Origin: Anarhynchus alexandrinus
Taxonomy: Eukaryota; Chordata; Aves; Charadriiformes; Charadriidae
Assembly: GCA_008711295.1 (NCBI GenBank)
Contig: VUYV01000402.1
Span: 399,351 to 463,350 of the forward strand
Length of the DNA stretch: 64,000 nucleotides
Direction of reading: 5' to 3'
Shown: positions 47,609 to 58,732 of the stretch, piece after piece
Numbering within the stretch: position 1 is the first letter of the stretch
How the letters are laid out: the number at the start of each line of letters is the position of its first letter
Translations under genes and position numbers: made by a program
Notes under the pieces: generated by a model
The model's input: only the letters and a program-made list of their open reading frames with translations
The model's database searches: none
What the model was told of the DNA's origin: nothing

Positions 47609-49796
47609 TCTCCTGCCTCGGGTGCCCGGATAGTTACGTTTTCGGGTGAGATTATCGGTGCAGAAGAATCTCTTCTTTCAGCCATTGAAGAATATTTGTC
47701 TCTTTTTCTGCTATTTTGATAGGCTGTAGCAGATGCCGACAATCACGAGCATCTCGGGAGGGGAAATCCATTATGTTCCTTTTAAACTAGACATTTTGGT
47801 ACGCTGAGGTTGACCTGCGCTGGAAGTCCCAGGTTCATACAAGCAGCTCCTACTGCTCCAGTGGTATTGCGTACGTGCTTCCAGCATCCTCCCCGTTTCA
47901 CGAACAATTCCGTTTGTCTCTCGTGGTCATGCAAGAAAATACGGTGCCATCTTGACAGAGGTGCAGTTTTTTGAAAAGACATTCCCTAAAAATGTATAAA
48001 TGGCCTCAAGAAATTCTCTGCACTGGGAAAGGCTTTTTTGTACGCAGTAAAGAGGACAGAATTGTGCTATTAGAAATCTTTTAACCAGGTGTTCGTATTT
48101 AATTTTTTCTTTGCCTTTGTCACCGTTAGCAAGGATTCGGCTGGAAAATTGAGGACAGTGGTATTTACAGAACTGGAAGGAACTTGTGGAAATGTCTCAT
48201 AACGATACGAAAAGCAGATTGCAAATGGTGAATCACATCCACTTTCTTATGAGAAGGGTCATAGAAAAGCCATACTGTAATGAAGTCAAGAGTTACCCCT
48301 CACCCAAAACAGTGAGCTTCTGCGGGACAGAGGGAGGTGTGCCCCGTGCGCCGTTGGTTACTGGGGGCGAAATGAATTCTGTGAAGGTTCGCGCCGTGGT
48401 CTGCATCCCGCGGGCGGGGGGTGCATGCCCTCCTCTGCCCGCTGTGCTCCGCTCCGCTGCCCGTCTTCCACGCCGAAATCCGCCTGCCCTCCAGGTATGA
48501 GGAATACTGGGGGGTGTTTGCTGTGTCGGAGAGCGCGGGGTGTGCGGAAAACCTTTGTCCCCGGGTTTCCCCCAGCTGATGCACACAGAGGCTGCGAAAC
48601 AAGTCGCTGAAAAATACAGTTTGGGCTGCGAAAGCTGCTGCTTGCTGCAGCGGTTGCGCTGGCGGCTGCGGGTATGGCTCTGCGCTGTGCGCCGCAGGAA
48701 CACGAGTTTGGGGAAAAAGGCGAGTTTTGCGGTGTAGATGTGGACAGAATGTTCCTCGCCTCTGGGCAAGAAGAAGTAAGTAGGGAGCTAAAGGGGCAGA
48801 GGGAAAGCACTGCTAATTAACTGCTCGTTACCGCGGGGTGTATTTGCGTCTTCGCTAGCAAAATGAATGGCCTCCAACCGGACCGCGGGGTGCCACGTCT
48901 GGCGGCTTCCCACCACGTCACCGTCCCATTTCTGCTGCCGCGCACAGTGAGGAGTTCCTTTTCCGAAGGAGCGCCCTCAGTAAATATATTATGACCAAAT
49001 CATTTCTTGGTGTAACGTTATATTTGGAGCAGCGTTGACGTTAGACACGCAGCATGAGTATTTCTGGGCACGTCTGTCCTGAGGACTGCGAGCAGAAGTG
49101 CTTTTGCGCTCAAACCCAACATGGAGAAGGAACGCACTCAGCCGGGAACGCATTCTTTGTGATCTTATATGTTTGATATGCAGGTGATTTTTTTTTTGAT
49201 GGTTGCCCAGCTCCGCATTGCTGGGCTCTGCAGATCGTTGAGTGCGATAAGGCAATGAGCCTTAAGGGCGCTGCTGGTGCTGTCCCTGGGAGCAGGCGGC
49301 GCGCGGCTGCACGGGGAACCTCAGGGAACCTCGGGGTGGGCGAACGCCGCAGCCGCCTGCTGCCCCTCGGGCTGTAGAAAACTCACCTCGGGCAGGGTCC
49401 GTTTCAGCATTACCGGCAGTGAATCTTACTGAAAGTGAGTGCTTATTAATACAAAACCCAAACTGTGGATGTTGCATTGCTTGTTAGAATAACACTTGGC
49501 TTAATTTCTTTAAACGTTTCAAGTAATTGCCTTAATTTGAGTGGTTCCTACATTTGCTTGAACTCCCAGACCGTGCCAAAGGTCGGCTATGGAGTCACCA
49601 ACGTCAGTTTTATCTCCGTTTTAGTGTAACACACGAATTGTGACGAGCGGTTAGACTGGAGCAGCCCGAGCTCTTCATACGTCTTTGGGCAAAGCAGTTT
49701 CTGCTGCTGCTCCTCGACGCGGTGTTGTCACAGAGCACAGTGATCTCCTTTTCCCCAGTGTTGGGTTTGTTGCCTTTTTGTTGGTTTTTTTTTAAA

Positions 49797-49826
49797 TGCT
49801 AACTGGAATAAATATTTCTGTTCTAG
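49797..49826 (+). promoter_or_regulatory. DTNB: branch point and 3' splice site of exon C
   Basis: TGCTAAC at 49797-49803 matches the vertebrate branch-point consensus exactly. The likely branch adenosine (49802) is about 25 bases from the first exon base. The stretch between it and the AG at 49825-49826 (ending ATTTCTGTTCTAG) is moderately pyrimidine-rich, and a long T run (about 49775-49793) lies just upstream. This arrangement fixes the exon C start. Confidence 0.75.
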
Positions 49827-49904
49827 TCCTCCTCGGCCTCTGACTAACATGAACGACGCCATGGTGACCCACATGTCCTCTGGAGCACCCACACCGACAA
49901 AAAG
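49827..49904 (+). CDS. DTNB: DTNB exon C: linker exon with [10 protein letters not shown] motif
   Basis: This 78 bp exon encodes [16 protein letters not shown] followed by [10 protein letters not shown] and AG of a split Arg or Ser codon. The first base completes the Val codon opened by exon B (GT|T). The acceptor TTCTAG ends at 49826 and the donor GTACGC starts at 49905. A TGCTAAC branch-point match sits 24 bases upstream. Entry and exit are both phase 2, so this exon could be skipped without changing frame, which fits the known heavy alternative splicing of dystrobrevins; whether it is skipped here is unknown. The match to DTNB ([21 protein letters not shown]) is nearly residue for residue by recall. 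DTNA differs here, with DTWPPRPVTSMND. The following exon, expected to begin near LQYSQDIP, was not found before the window end. Confidence 0.95.
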
Positions 49905-50742
49905 GTACGCGTCCCTTGCGATACCGGTGGTTTATTTCTGAGAGGGGTGAAAAAATACAGAGTATGGATTTCGTATCACTGGGACTCTTCTATTATATTT
50001 CAAATAACACTTCAAAACGAGTGTACAGCAGTCACGATGTAAGGAATTGTTTGCAGTGCTTCATTTGATTCTCTCTGAAGAGTGATTTTCTTTTATTGGA
50101 GTAGATGTTATTCCATGAGTGTGACTGAAGAAATATCTGAAGAGCGCTAAAGAGATTTTTGTTTTTCTTTGTAAACAGAACTTCTCTCCCAAAGCTGCTC
50201 TGAGGGGGGGTGGTGTTGTTCTATCAGAGGCGCCTCCGCTCCCAGAGGGTTACTCTGTTCTGCGGGAGACACTTCGCATAAGGAGGCGGCTGCGTTGCCG
50301 TTGTTAACGCTTGTTCTCCACACCAAACACAGCTGAGCTGCCAAAGTCCTTTCAAGTTGCCCGTGTCCACTAGAGGCATTTAGGCTTGAGTTGGATTGGG
50401 GTTTACATTTGCTTAGTTATATATACGTGAATTACTGTATGGCTGTACCTATGTAAATGTGCAAAACACTAGCCGAGTCCCGTATTTGCGCTTTCCTTCC
50501 TTGTGAGGATACGCCAGGGAGGACAGCAAGGCGGTTCCCCGCAGACTGCGTTGTCCAGAGCTGCGTATGAATGAACGTTCCCGGCAGGGAATGAGAAACC
50601 AAACTGTCGCTGGTTTTGTGACGGGGTGGTACTGGAGAGGCAACAGACCCCTCATCTTCCGCAGCAGTCCTGGAACAGAGCAGAGCAAAGATCCCCGTAC
50701 TCCCCTTCTGCTTCCCGGGGCAGAAGTCATCAGTTGTGCGTG

Positions 50743-51133
50743 TGGGAAAGGCTGAGGGACGTGGGGCTTTTCAGTCTGGAGAGGAGAAGACTGAGGGGGT
50801 GATCAATGCTCATCAGTCCTTCAAGGGAGGGTGCCAGGGGGATGGGAACAGTCTTTGTTCAGTGGTGCCCAGTGACAGGACAAGAGGGAACGGGCACAAA
50901 CGTGACCATAGGAAGTTCCATCTGAACCTGAGGAGGGCCTTCTCTCCTGTGCGGGTGGCAGAGCAGTGGCACAGGCTGCCCAGAGAGGTGGGGGAGTCTC
51001 CCCCTCTGGAGCCATTCCAAACCCGCCTGGACGCCGTCCTGTGCCACTGCTGGAGGTGCCCCTGCTCTGGCAGGGGGTGGCACTGGGGGAGCTCCAGAGG
51101 GCCCTGCCAACTCCTGTCATTCTGTCATTCTGC
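50743..51133 (+). mobile_element. CR1 LINE, CR1 subfamily with TCATTCTGTCATTCTG tail
   Basis: It runs from AGGCTGAGGGACGTGGGGCT through GTGGTGCCCAGTGACAGGAC and GTGGGGGAGTCTCCCCCTCT to a tail of TCATTCTGTCATTCTG. The 3' UTR differs from the other groups in this window. Confidence 0.88.
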
Positions 51134-51246
51134 AGGTTTGAACGGGCTGCATTAAAATTATTTCAAAATCTGTCTGCAGATCATTCCCTGTGGTGCCCAC
51201 AAACGCTGCCTGGCGTGCAGTACGGCGTAGGGCTTCAGATATGGGA

Positions 51247-51394
51247 TGTGGTGGAGTCCCCATCACTTGAAGTTTTCAAGATGCAATTGGACAGGGTGTT
51301 GGATAGTCTCACCTGGGCTCCCCTTCCCACGAAAGGCTGGACCAGGTGGTCTTGTGAGGTCCCTTCCAACCTGGGCCGCTCTATGATTCCATGA
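51247..51394 (+). mobile_element. CR1 LINE 3' fragment (diverged)
   Basis: TGTGGTGGAGTCCCCATCAC, CACGAAAGGCTGGACCAGG and GGTCCCTTCCAACCTGGGCC followed by CTCTATGATTCCATGA form a third 3' UTR type. It sits just downstream of the 50743 copy, with about 110 unrelated bases between them. Confidence 0.85.
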
Positions 51395-52470
51395 AATGCG
51401 CTTTTGCTGCCTGAGAAGGAAAGAGGCTGAGAGAGCACAGTTCCCAAAGCCGGTGCTTGACAGAGCATTCATGTGGGCAGTCGTTAAGCAGCACGACCCG
51501 TAACATCTTCTCGTTCACTGGGTTTCAGGCAACTTTGTGGGCAAGGCCTCCTGCATTGTCTCTGCTGTGAGCCTCTGCTTGGGGTCGGGTTTTTTGGCTG
51601 TCGAGCAAACAGCAGTCCTCCTCAAACCTCTACCAGAGGAGCTCCTGCGTTAGGCACACCTCTGCTCTGCACACGCCAGCGTGGAACACGTCCCGAGCAG
51701 CGATGTCTGACGGGTTCTCCTGCAGCATCCTCATCCTCTTGCACGCAAGGTCGCACAGAATGGGATGGGATAACCCTCCGTCCGTCCTCACTCGGGAGGA
51801 ACAGTTAACGTGGGTAGGGATCACCTAGTTCCTTAGTTTCCACTTCGTTGTTTAACTACCTTTTCCTGTTTTCTTAATCCAAACTGGACAATTCACATTT
51901 AAAAAATCTCTAATCCACAGTCATCAAGGCCATCTCACCTGTCCGGTAGGGAGATCTTCCTGATGCCGTCCTGTCGTGTTCGGGCTCACCAGTGTTTCAC
52001 CTCTTTCACGTACCTCATCAGTACGTGATTAGTTCCTGTGCTGGTCAGCGGGTGCCGTAGGTGCCTTTTCGTCTCACGGAATAATGTCACCCCCGGAACC
52101 ATTCATTCCTCTGCTTCCTTCCACGCAGAGATTTCTTCATTTCTTGCATTGTTTCTACCGTGTTACCTACAAAAATCATGGCTGATCTGGAAGAAGAGGA
52201 CAGTGAAACTCGAATCAAGGTGACCCACAGCAGGCGGCTCTGGGTTCGGCGCTTTGCCGGGAGACGGGCTCGTGCCAAATCTAGGCTTAGCGCGGAATAT
52301 TCCGGAGGATGGTCTCTGGTGGAGGAGGTGAAGCAATCCTCCACAGATATGCCAATTTAGTTTGAGCGCACAGGAACAAATACTTTATTACTAGGAGAGC
52401 AATTGAGAAGTTACCTTTATTGCCATGTACCAGTATTGATCCTAAAGTACATTTTACCTAAGGAAACACT

Positions 52471-52877
52471 TCTCTTTTTTTCTTCTCTCCTCTCTCCTCT
52501 CTCCTTTCTCCTCTTCTCCTTTCTCCTCTTCTCCTTTCTCCTTTCTTTTCTCCTTTCTTTTCTCCTTTCTTTTCTCCTTTCTTTTCTCCTTTCTCTTCTC
52601 CTTTCTCTTCTCCTTTCTCTTCTCCTTTCTCTTCTCCTTTCTCTTCTCCTCTCCCTTCTCCTTTCTCTTCTCCTTTCTCTTCTCCTTTCTCTTCTCCTTT
52701 CTCTTCTCCTTTCTCTTCTCCTTTCTCTTCTCCTTTCTCTTCTCCTTTCTCTTCTCCTTTCTCTTCTCCTTTCTCTTCTCCTTTCTCTTCTCCTTTCTCT
52801 TCTCCTTTCTCTTCTCTCTTCTGTCTTCTCTCTTCTCTTCTTCCTTCTTTCTTTTTCCTTCTTTCTTTTCTTTTTCA
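52471..52877. repeat. ~400 bp homopyrimidine tract with 12-bp period
   Basis: The + strand is almost purely C and T from 52471 to 52877. The centre (about 52590-52812) is a regular 12-base array of TCTCCTTTCTCT. The earlier part has TCTCCTTTCTTT variants, and the ends are irregular. Apparent open frames of 186 and 153 codons on opposite strands are simply the repeat (Leu/Ser-rich and Arg/Glu-rich). Such purine/pyrimidine tracts can form triplex DNA; the unit is not a perfect mirror repeat. Confidence 0.95.
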
Positions 52878-53879
52878 TGTCAACATCCAGAAACTCATTC
52901 AGGGTATGTCTTTCCCATCATCACCCGCCAGCTGTGCTCCTGTTCCTCCGTGGGCAGGGCTGAGCCTACGCGTTCCCTCTCTTTGAGAAGGCGATGCCAC
53001 AGAGAACGCGAGGAAAATACCGTATCGAGCACTAATCCAAACCGAGAAGAGGGCTGGATGTTACAGCCTGACCTGACCCTTCAACTTGTTTTCTTGGCCA
53101 CGTAGAGCTTACAATACATCGTTGAGATAAGGAATAGTGGAACAGCATTTTTGTATGGGAGAATGAAGGCAGAGAAAATCAACAGCTTATGCTAAGTAAG
53201 AATTAGTAGGTAACGTAGTGTTTAAGGTAAACACTAATCAGATTACGACAAGATCTCTACATTGTCAGGGGTTTTAAGGGTGCAAGAGTTTCGTGCTGAT
53301 CCTGTATCCTGTCACCCGCGATGACAAGCAGCAGATGCTTAGGCAAGCTGATGAGCAGCCAGTCGTTAAGGCGAGTCAGTCAGTCAAATTTTGCTCTTGG
53401 TTTTTGCACTTGCCCCCGTGTCGCAGCGCTCGTCACTCCTTTCCTGCCTGATTTGCAGTACGTACAGAGAGCGCGAAATCCACGAATCCAGCATCCACCC
53501 GGGAGTTCTACTACTCAATCATGACCTGCTTAAGAAAGCTCTTCATTTTTTGCTGTAAAATTCACCTGTTAACCTTCTTCATGGTACTGAGGGTTGTTTG
53601 TATCCCACCTGCTTCTAGCCTGAGTCCTTGTCTGCTTAACTCTTCCTCGCGCAGGAGGTAGTCTGTAACTTGGATCACGTTCATTATTCTTTTCAGTACC
53701 TCTTCTTCTTTCAAGATTCCTTTTTTTTCTGGGATGACCAGAACTGCACCTAACAGTCAAACTGAGCCCCTTTGGTGTCCCAGTCCCACATCCTTCTGCT
53801 TGTGCGAATTGCAGGGATCCACATACCTCTTGTGAGCAGAGACACACAGCGGAAGAAATCTTTCTCTTCTTTGATGGGG

Positions 53880-55110
53880 GAAGGATGTGCATGGATCTGG
53901 ATTCCATCACAAGAATCCCAGCAACACTGGATGTGGAAACTGCAGTGACCAAGGGAAGCATGAACAGCTTTTCAACAGTGCTACCACAACTAGTGTTTTG
54001 ACTACTGAGGACATGATGGAATCGGCAACACCCTTTGGCTTAGAGCATTTCTGTATTTTTAAAGGAGCGAGGTCTCCGTTGCTGCCGGTTGTCCAAGACA
54101 ACATCAGGTAAACCAAAGATCGTTCAGAAGTAAAGACTTGGAGAGGTCAGACCTGTTTGGACATACGGCGTGTCACCTGCCTCTCAGCACCCTGAAATTC
54201 ATGTCAACTACCGAGACTTGCTTAAAAAGTTCCTCATGAGAATCAGTTATCATTTGCGAACTCAGGCCTCCGACACCTGTAGAAGGGAGCTGGGCAAGAT
54301 CATCAAAAAAGACTGGAGGGTAACAAAAATGTCGAGAGAGGCTACTTCAGCCATTGGGACGGTCCTTGGTCACAGTTATCACCCAACAATATACCAGTTG
54401 ACTGCAAGCAGCTCCTATTTTGAAAAATGTGCAAGTGACTGTAGGTGACTTCCCATCTAAAAGCGCAGAACTTTGGTGTTCTCTGATATGTCATTCCCTC
54501 GGTGAGTCAAAGGCTACGCTGAGGTAATTTTCTATCACACATACACTTTGCAGATACCATCCCCAGCAAAGACTAAAAAGAAGTTGGAATAAATTTGGAA
54601 AAAAAACACCAAAGCAACGACCTGATTCTGCAAAATGATGCTTGTTGTCCGCAGTTTGCTCTTCCTGAGAGGCGAGACATTCGCAGAAGTGTGGAATGGC
54701 ACTAAACCAGTCCAGAACATATCTTTAGAAAGCCAAAATCATCTTACTTTCAAATGTCATCCTTTGCCAGGCATCACGAGAACTCACAGGCAGCAAATGC
54801 ATGGTAGATGTCACCATCTGTGATCACCGTACCCATATTAGTTCCCGCCTCTTACCAAGGTCCTGGCTCATCCTCCTTGAGGATGCCACTTTCAGAACCC
54901 TGATACGAAAGGTTACTTCATCCAGCAGATTCCGCAGGAGTTCATGGGAAGAGACTGCTTCTCTCTGTACTTGCTTGTTCCAAAGAAGGAACGGGGCATT
55001 TATCTGCTCCTGGGCCCAGGGGGAGCGGACAGGCTGCCCCAGGCTCGGGCAGTAACGTCTGCTTCCATCGTTGCAGCTCCTCAGGCTCTCAGCTTGCAGA
55101 GCACATACTG
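53880..55110 (+). pseudogene. possible fossil of an RT-bearing retroelement
   Basis: At about 54940-55020 the + strand frame contains [15 protein letters not shown]. This resembles the RT finger motif FYSRYFLVPKK.GG...ILDL of DIRS-like and related elements, followed loosely by an 'SASIVAA' stretch. Further upstream (54170-54448) a 92-codon frame rich in Lys and Arg (ASDTCRRELGKIIKKDW) has no clear family. Stops and frame changes lie between these pieces, and the expected catalytic motif is not found. CR1 at 55140 follows directly. This rests on short motif resemblance only. Confidence 0.3.
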
Positions 55111-55139
55111 CTCCATGGCCACCCCACAAGCCCCTGGGG

Positions 55140-55397
55140 CTTCAAACTGGAAGAGGGCAGGTTTAGATTAAACATTAGGCAGAAGTTTTTCACTGTGAGG
55201 GTGGTGAGGCACTGTCCCAGGTTGCCCAGAGAGGTTGTTGAGGCCCCATCCCTGGAGGTGTTCAAGGCCAGGCTGGATGTGGCCTTGGGCAGCCTGGTGT
55301 GGTGGGAGGTGTCCCTGCCTATGGCAGGGGGGTTGGAACTCGATGATCTTCAAGGGCCTTTCCAACCTAAACCATTCTAGGATTCTGTGATTCTATG
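55140..55397 (+). mobile_element. CR1 LINE 3' UTR fragment
   Basis: It starts within the 3' UTR (CTTCAAACTGGAAGAGGGC) and ends CCATTCTAGGATTCTGTGATTCTATG in broken form. It abuts the possible RT fossil at about 54830-55110. Confidence 0.92.
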
Positions 55398-57116
55398 TGC
55401 CTGAGGCTCGCATGGTGACCCAAACACATCTCTCAAAAGGTATTGTCACACACCCCCTGCTGAGCCCCTTTGTTCTTTGCGAAGTATCTGCTTGTGGTGG
55501 CGGCGTACACCTGACCCGGTCTCATCAGGGTTGGGGTGGTTTCAACCGCACAATAATGAGCAATACGGGTCTTCATCGGAGCTTCTCTGCTTGTTCAGCT
55601 GAGGTTCTACAAGAAGTGATCAGTGAAAGCCATTCCCGTTACAGCGTCTGTAGGATCGGGACTGTTTCTGTCTGTGGCAGGCGTGCCTGCGGCGTCACTG
55701 AGGGAGCTGCACTGGAAAGGACTTCTGAAGTAGCAGAGAGTATCTTAATCAGGTCGTGTCCACGCAGCCCAGAAAAACACTGCTTACCACGTTTTACCTG
55801 ACACTGCCAAAACTTTGGCTCAGGTCAAGTGTACGTATTTCAAAAAGAATATGGAAACACTGCAAAATGAATTAGCGGAGAGCTCCAGAAATATCTAAAA
55901 GCTGGAAATGCCATGCTGAGGGAGCATTACCTGTTTAGGTTACGAAGGGAGGTAGAGATGGGATTTGATTGCTGGGTTTCAAGTATTTATACGTGGGAAT
56001 ATATCCCGTAGCAGGGGTTTTGGTGGGTCCTGAAATGCCCTTCTGTGCGAGGCTAAATTCTGCGTAGCCCCTGCGCACGGCCGGTCACGCTGGGTGCGCA
56101 CAGGGGCTGTGGGTGTCGTGGCAAGCAGGAAAGCTAAAGTACTCGGCTTTGCCTCAGCTTGAAAGAGGCTCCGTACCTGTCTCAGCACAGGCCCGTCCGT
56201 ATATACCCATCATACCATATATGGTGTAATATTTCTGAGTATTGTGAGACTTTTAGGGCACTGACTGAGCCACTGAACGCGTTGAAGCATCGTTGGTTCA
56301 TCTATCACCCGGTTTGTCGGGGGCGCAGAAGCGCGTGTCTGTGCTGTCTCGGTACCCTCCGTTTCGTTAAGCCTGCGACATGGACCGGTGTCAGTAGTTA
56401 ATTATAGGGTGAGCTCAGGAGGAGAAACGGGGTTCTCCCCCTTTGAAAACTTCTTATTTCTGTTTCGTCAGTTCCCATATGTCTGATTACAGTGTTTTCC
56501 CCAAGATTTATTACAGCTACTGTTGCTCTAGGTTAATCCGTGGTGTAGAAGACCATCACGGACTGTAATTAAGGGCCTGCTTTCCCGAGCTGGAGGCACC
56601 CGCGCATCTCGGCAGCGCGAGCTGAAGACAGCCGGGTCGCTGAGGTTGCTTTGTGCGAGCTGAACGGGGATCGGATCTGCATTTTAATGGGCTGAGGCTG
56701 CTCAGACAGGGCACTCACTGGCTCGGCTTCTTCTTGAAAGCGGAATTTGTTCCTAAAATAGACTGTGTTATATATACCTGCAATAAATGATGGGTGAAAA
56801 TGTTAGAAGTTAGGTGTTTGCGTGTCTGCGGACACAGAATTCATCCCACGGATGGGAAGGAGGGGACTCACCCCGTCCTTGAATGTCCTCAGCGCTGAGA
56901 AAGGATGAAAGGGCATCGGCACAGCACAATAGCGTTTGCTGGGAATATATTCGATTTCTGTGACAGCGATACTATAGTACGAGCAAAGGCAGTATCCCGC
57001 CTAAATCCTTCCCATTCTCAAGACATTAGTTTATACCTTCATCAGACTTCCTTCCTTCCTGCTGATATATTCCATCTTCAACCGGTAGACTAGTCCAAGA
57101 GTAAGGGGTTTTGTTT

Positions 57117-57667
57117 TCATAGAATCATAGAATGGTTTAGGTTGGAAAGGACCTTGAAGATCATCGAGTTCCAACCCCCCTGCCATGGGCAGGGACACCT
57201 CCCACCACACCAGGTTGCCCAAGGCCACCTCCAGCCTGGCCTTGAACACCTCCAGGGATGGGGCCTCAACAACCTCTCTGGGCAACCTGTGCCAGTGCCT
57301 CACCACCCTCACAGTGAAAAACTTCTTCCTAATGTTCAATCTAAACCTGCCCTCTTCCAGTTTGAAGCCATTCCCCCTCGTCCTATCACTCCATGCCCCA
57401 GTAAAAAGTCCTTCCCCAGCTCTCCTGGAGCCCCTTTAGGCACTGGAAGGCCGCAATAAGATCTCCCCAGAGCCTTCTCTTCTCCAGGCTGAACAGCCCC
57501 AACTCTTTCAGCCTCTTCTCAGAGGAGAGGTGCTCCAGCCCTCGGATCATCCTCGTGGCTCTCCTCTGGCCCCGCTCCAGCAGGTCCATGTCCTTCTTCT
57601 GTTGGGGACTCCAGAGCTGGACGCAGTACTCCAGGTGGGGTCTCACGAGAGTGGAGTAGAGGGGCAA
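57117..57667 (-). mobile_element. CR1 LINE, 550 bp, best minus-strand copy
   Basis: It opens with TCATAGAATCATAGAATGG and extends back through the 3' UTR into ORF2. The minus-strand translation includes [20 protein letters not shown] and [20 protein letters not shown]. It is open for 105 codons up to a stop and lacks the catalytic RT part. Confidence 0.94.
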
Positions 57668-58363
57668 TTTTGCTTTGCTTTCTTTCCCCCAAAGATGGAG
57701 CAACTATGGACCGATTTATTTGAAGGCAAAGTTGGAAGGAATAGCAAATGGGTAGCTACGCATGATTTTGTTGGAAAAAGAGAACTGCTTCTGCAATTGT
57801 TTAATTACACCCACGTGCCATTGGGAAGTCGCTGCTCCCGGGGTTTCCGTAGATGCGGACACAGCTCTCTGGTGGGTACAGCTAACGCAGGACCTCAGGG
57901 GAAGCCCATACCAATTAACGTGTACTGTTTGAAAAGCCTTTGTCATGTGCTTCCTTGTCATGCTTTTAAGAGAAGGAATTTAGTCTCAGCTGTGGATTGC
58001 ACTACGTTATTTGTGGAAACGGGCCCCGTGCCAGTGTTGGTCTGTTGGCCCTGGATGGACACGCGGAGGCTGAGGGTCTCTCTGGGCGGCACTCGGCTTT
58101 GCTGCTGCGTGCCCGGGATGCGCTCGGCCGTCTGCCACCGATGCTCCGTCCTCGCCCCTGCAAAAGAAAGTTAAGCCAGTCTGCGTCCAGAGAATACGTT
58201 ATCGCCTGTGGAAGGGAGGCTGAAATCAGTAACTCGTCCTCTGGGAGAGTGAGAGTCTTCTCTAGTGTCTGCTTGACAGCTCCGGCCTCGAGAAACCGGG
58301 GCAGCGATTTGGCTCCCGGTGGCACGGTAGGCAGTCCTTGGTCCAGGGTCTCCCTGGGGAGGA

Positions 58364-58732
58364 AAGGCTGCAGCCAGCAGGGCGAGGGGGGATTGTGCCC
58401 CTCTGCTGCGCTCTGCTCTGCTCTGCTCTGGGGAGACCCCCCTGCAGTGCTGCCTCCAGCTCGGGGGCCTCAGCACAGCAGAGACATGGACCTGGTGGAG
58501 CGGGGCCAGAGGAGGCCCCGGAGCTGCTGCGAGGGCTGGAGCCCCTCTGCTGGGAGGACAGGCTGGGAGAGTTGGGGNGTGGCTGCCCCATCCCTTGAGG
58601 TGTTCAAGGCCAGGTTGGACGGGGCTTGGAGCAACCTGGGCTGGTGGGAGGTGTCCCTGCCCAGGGCAGGGGCTGGAATGAGAGGATCTTTAAGATCCCT
58701 TCCCACCCAAACCATTCAATGATTCGATGATT
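58364..58732 (+). mobile_element. CR1 LINE with interior missing at n 58578
   Basis: The left part (GCTGCAGCCAGCAGGGCGAG to GGGAGAGTTGGGG) is ORF2, and the right part (GTGGCTGCCCCATCCC to GATTCGATGATTCC) is the 3' UTR. About 230 bases expected between them, by comparison with the 39172 copy, are missing at the n. Confidence 0.9.

Larger units (their letters stand above)
18996..49826 (+). other. DTNB: DTNB intron between exons B and C (30.8 kb as assembled)
   Basis: This large intron runs from GTGAGT at 18996 to TTCTAG at 49826. True length is uncertain because it holds a 195-base gap and a roughly 2 kb duplicated block. It carries 14 young CR1 fragments, two very old CR1 segments (22660-23375 and 26690-26900), CpG-rich patches (21120-21330, 24080-25000, 31890-32110, 32225-32900, 46540-47040, 48390-48680) and an AAT-type microsatellite. 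Unrecognised unique stretches longer than 300 bases include 19002-22600, 23380-24070, 25310-26600, 27000-27800, 31110-31890, 36933-37590, 39755-41770, 42090-43520, 43850-47370 and 47610-49780, apart from the patches named. No second gene was recognised on either strand. Confidence 0.88.

Noticed and set aside
52403..52963. 186-codon Leu/Ser frame (+) and 153-codon Arg/Glu frame (-)
   Set aside because: Both are translations of the 12-base pyrimidine array, since a repeat of 12 keeps any frame open.
53341..53390. GCTGATGAGCAGCC considered as the next DTNB exon
   Set aside because: The surrounding residues do not match the expected LADEHALIASYV region, and no acceptor or donor fits.
57530..58722. 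Open frames of 214 and 241 codons
   Set aside because: They are built partly from CR1 sequence, and the longer one crosses the n at 58578, so it is not a continuous reading.
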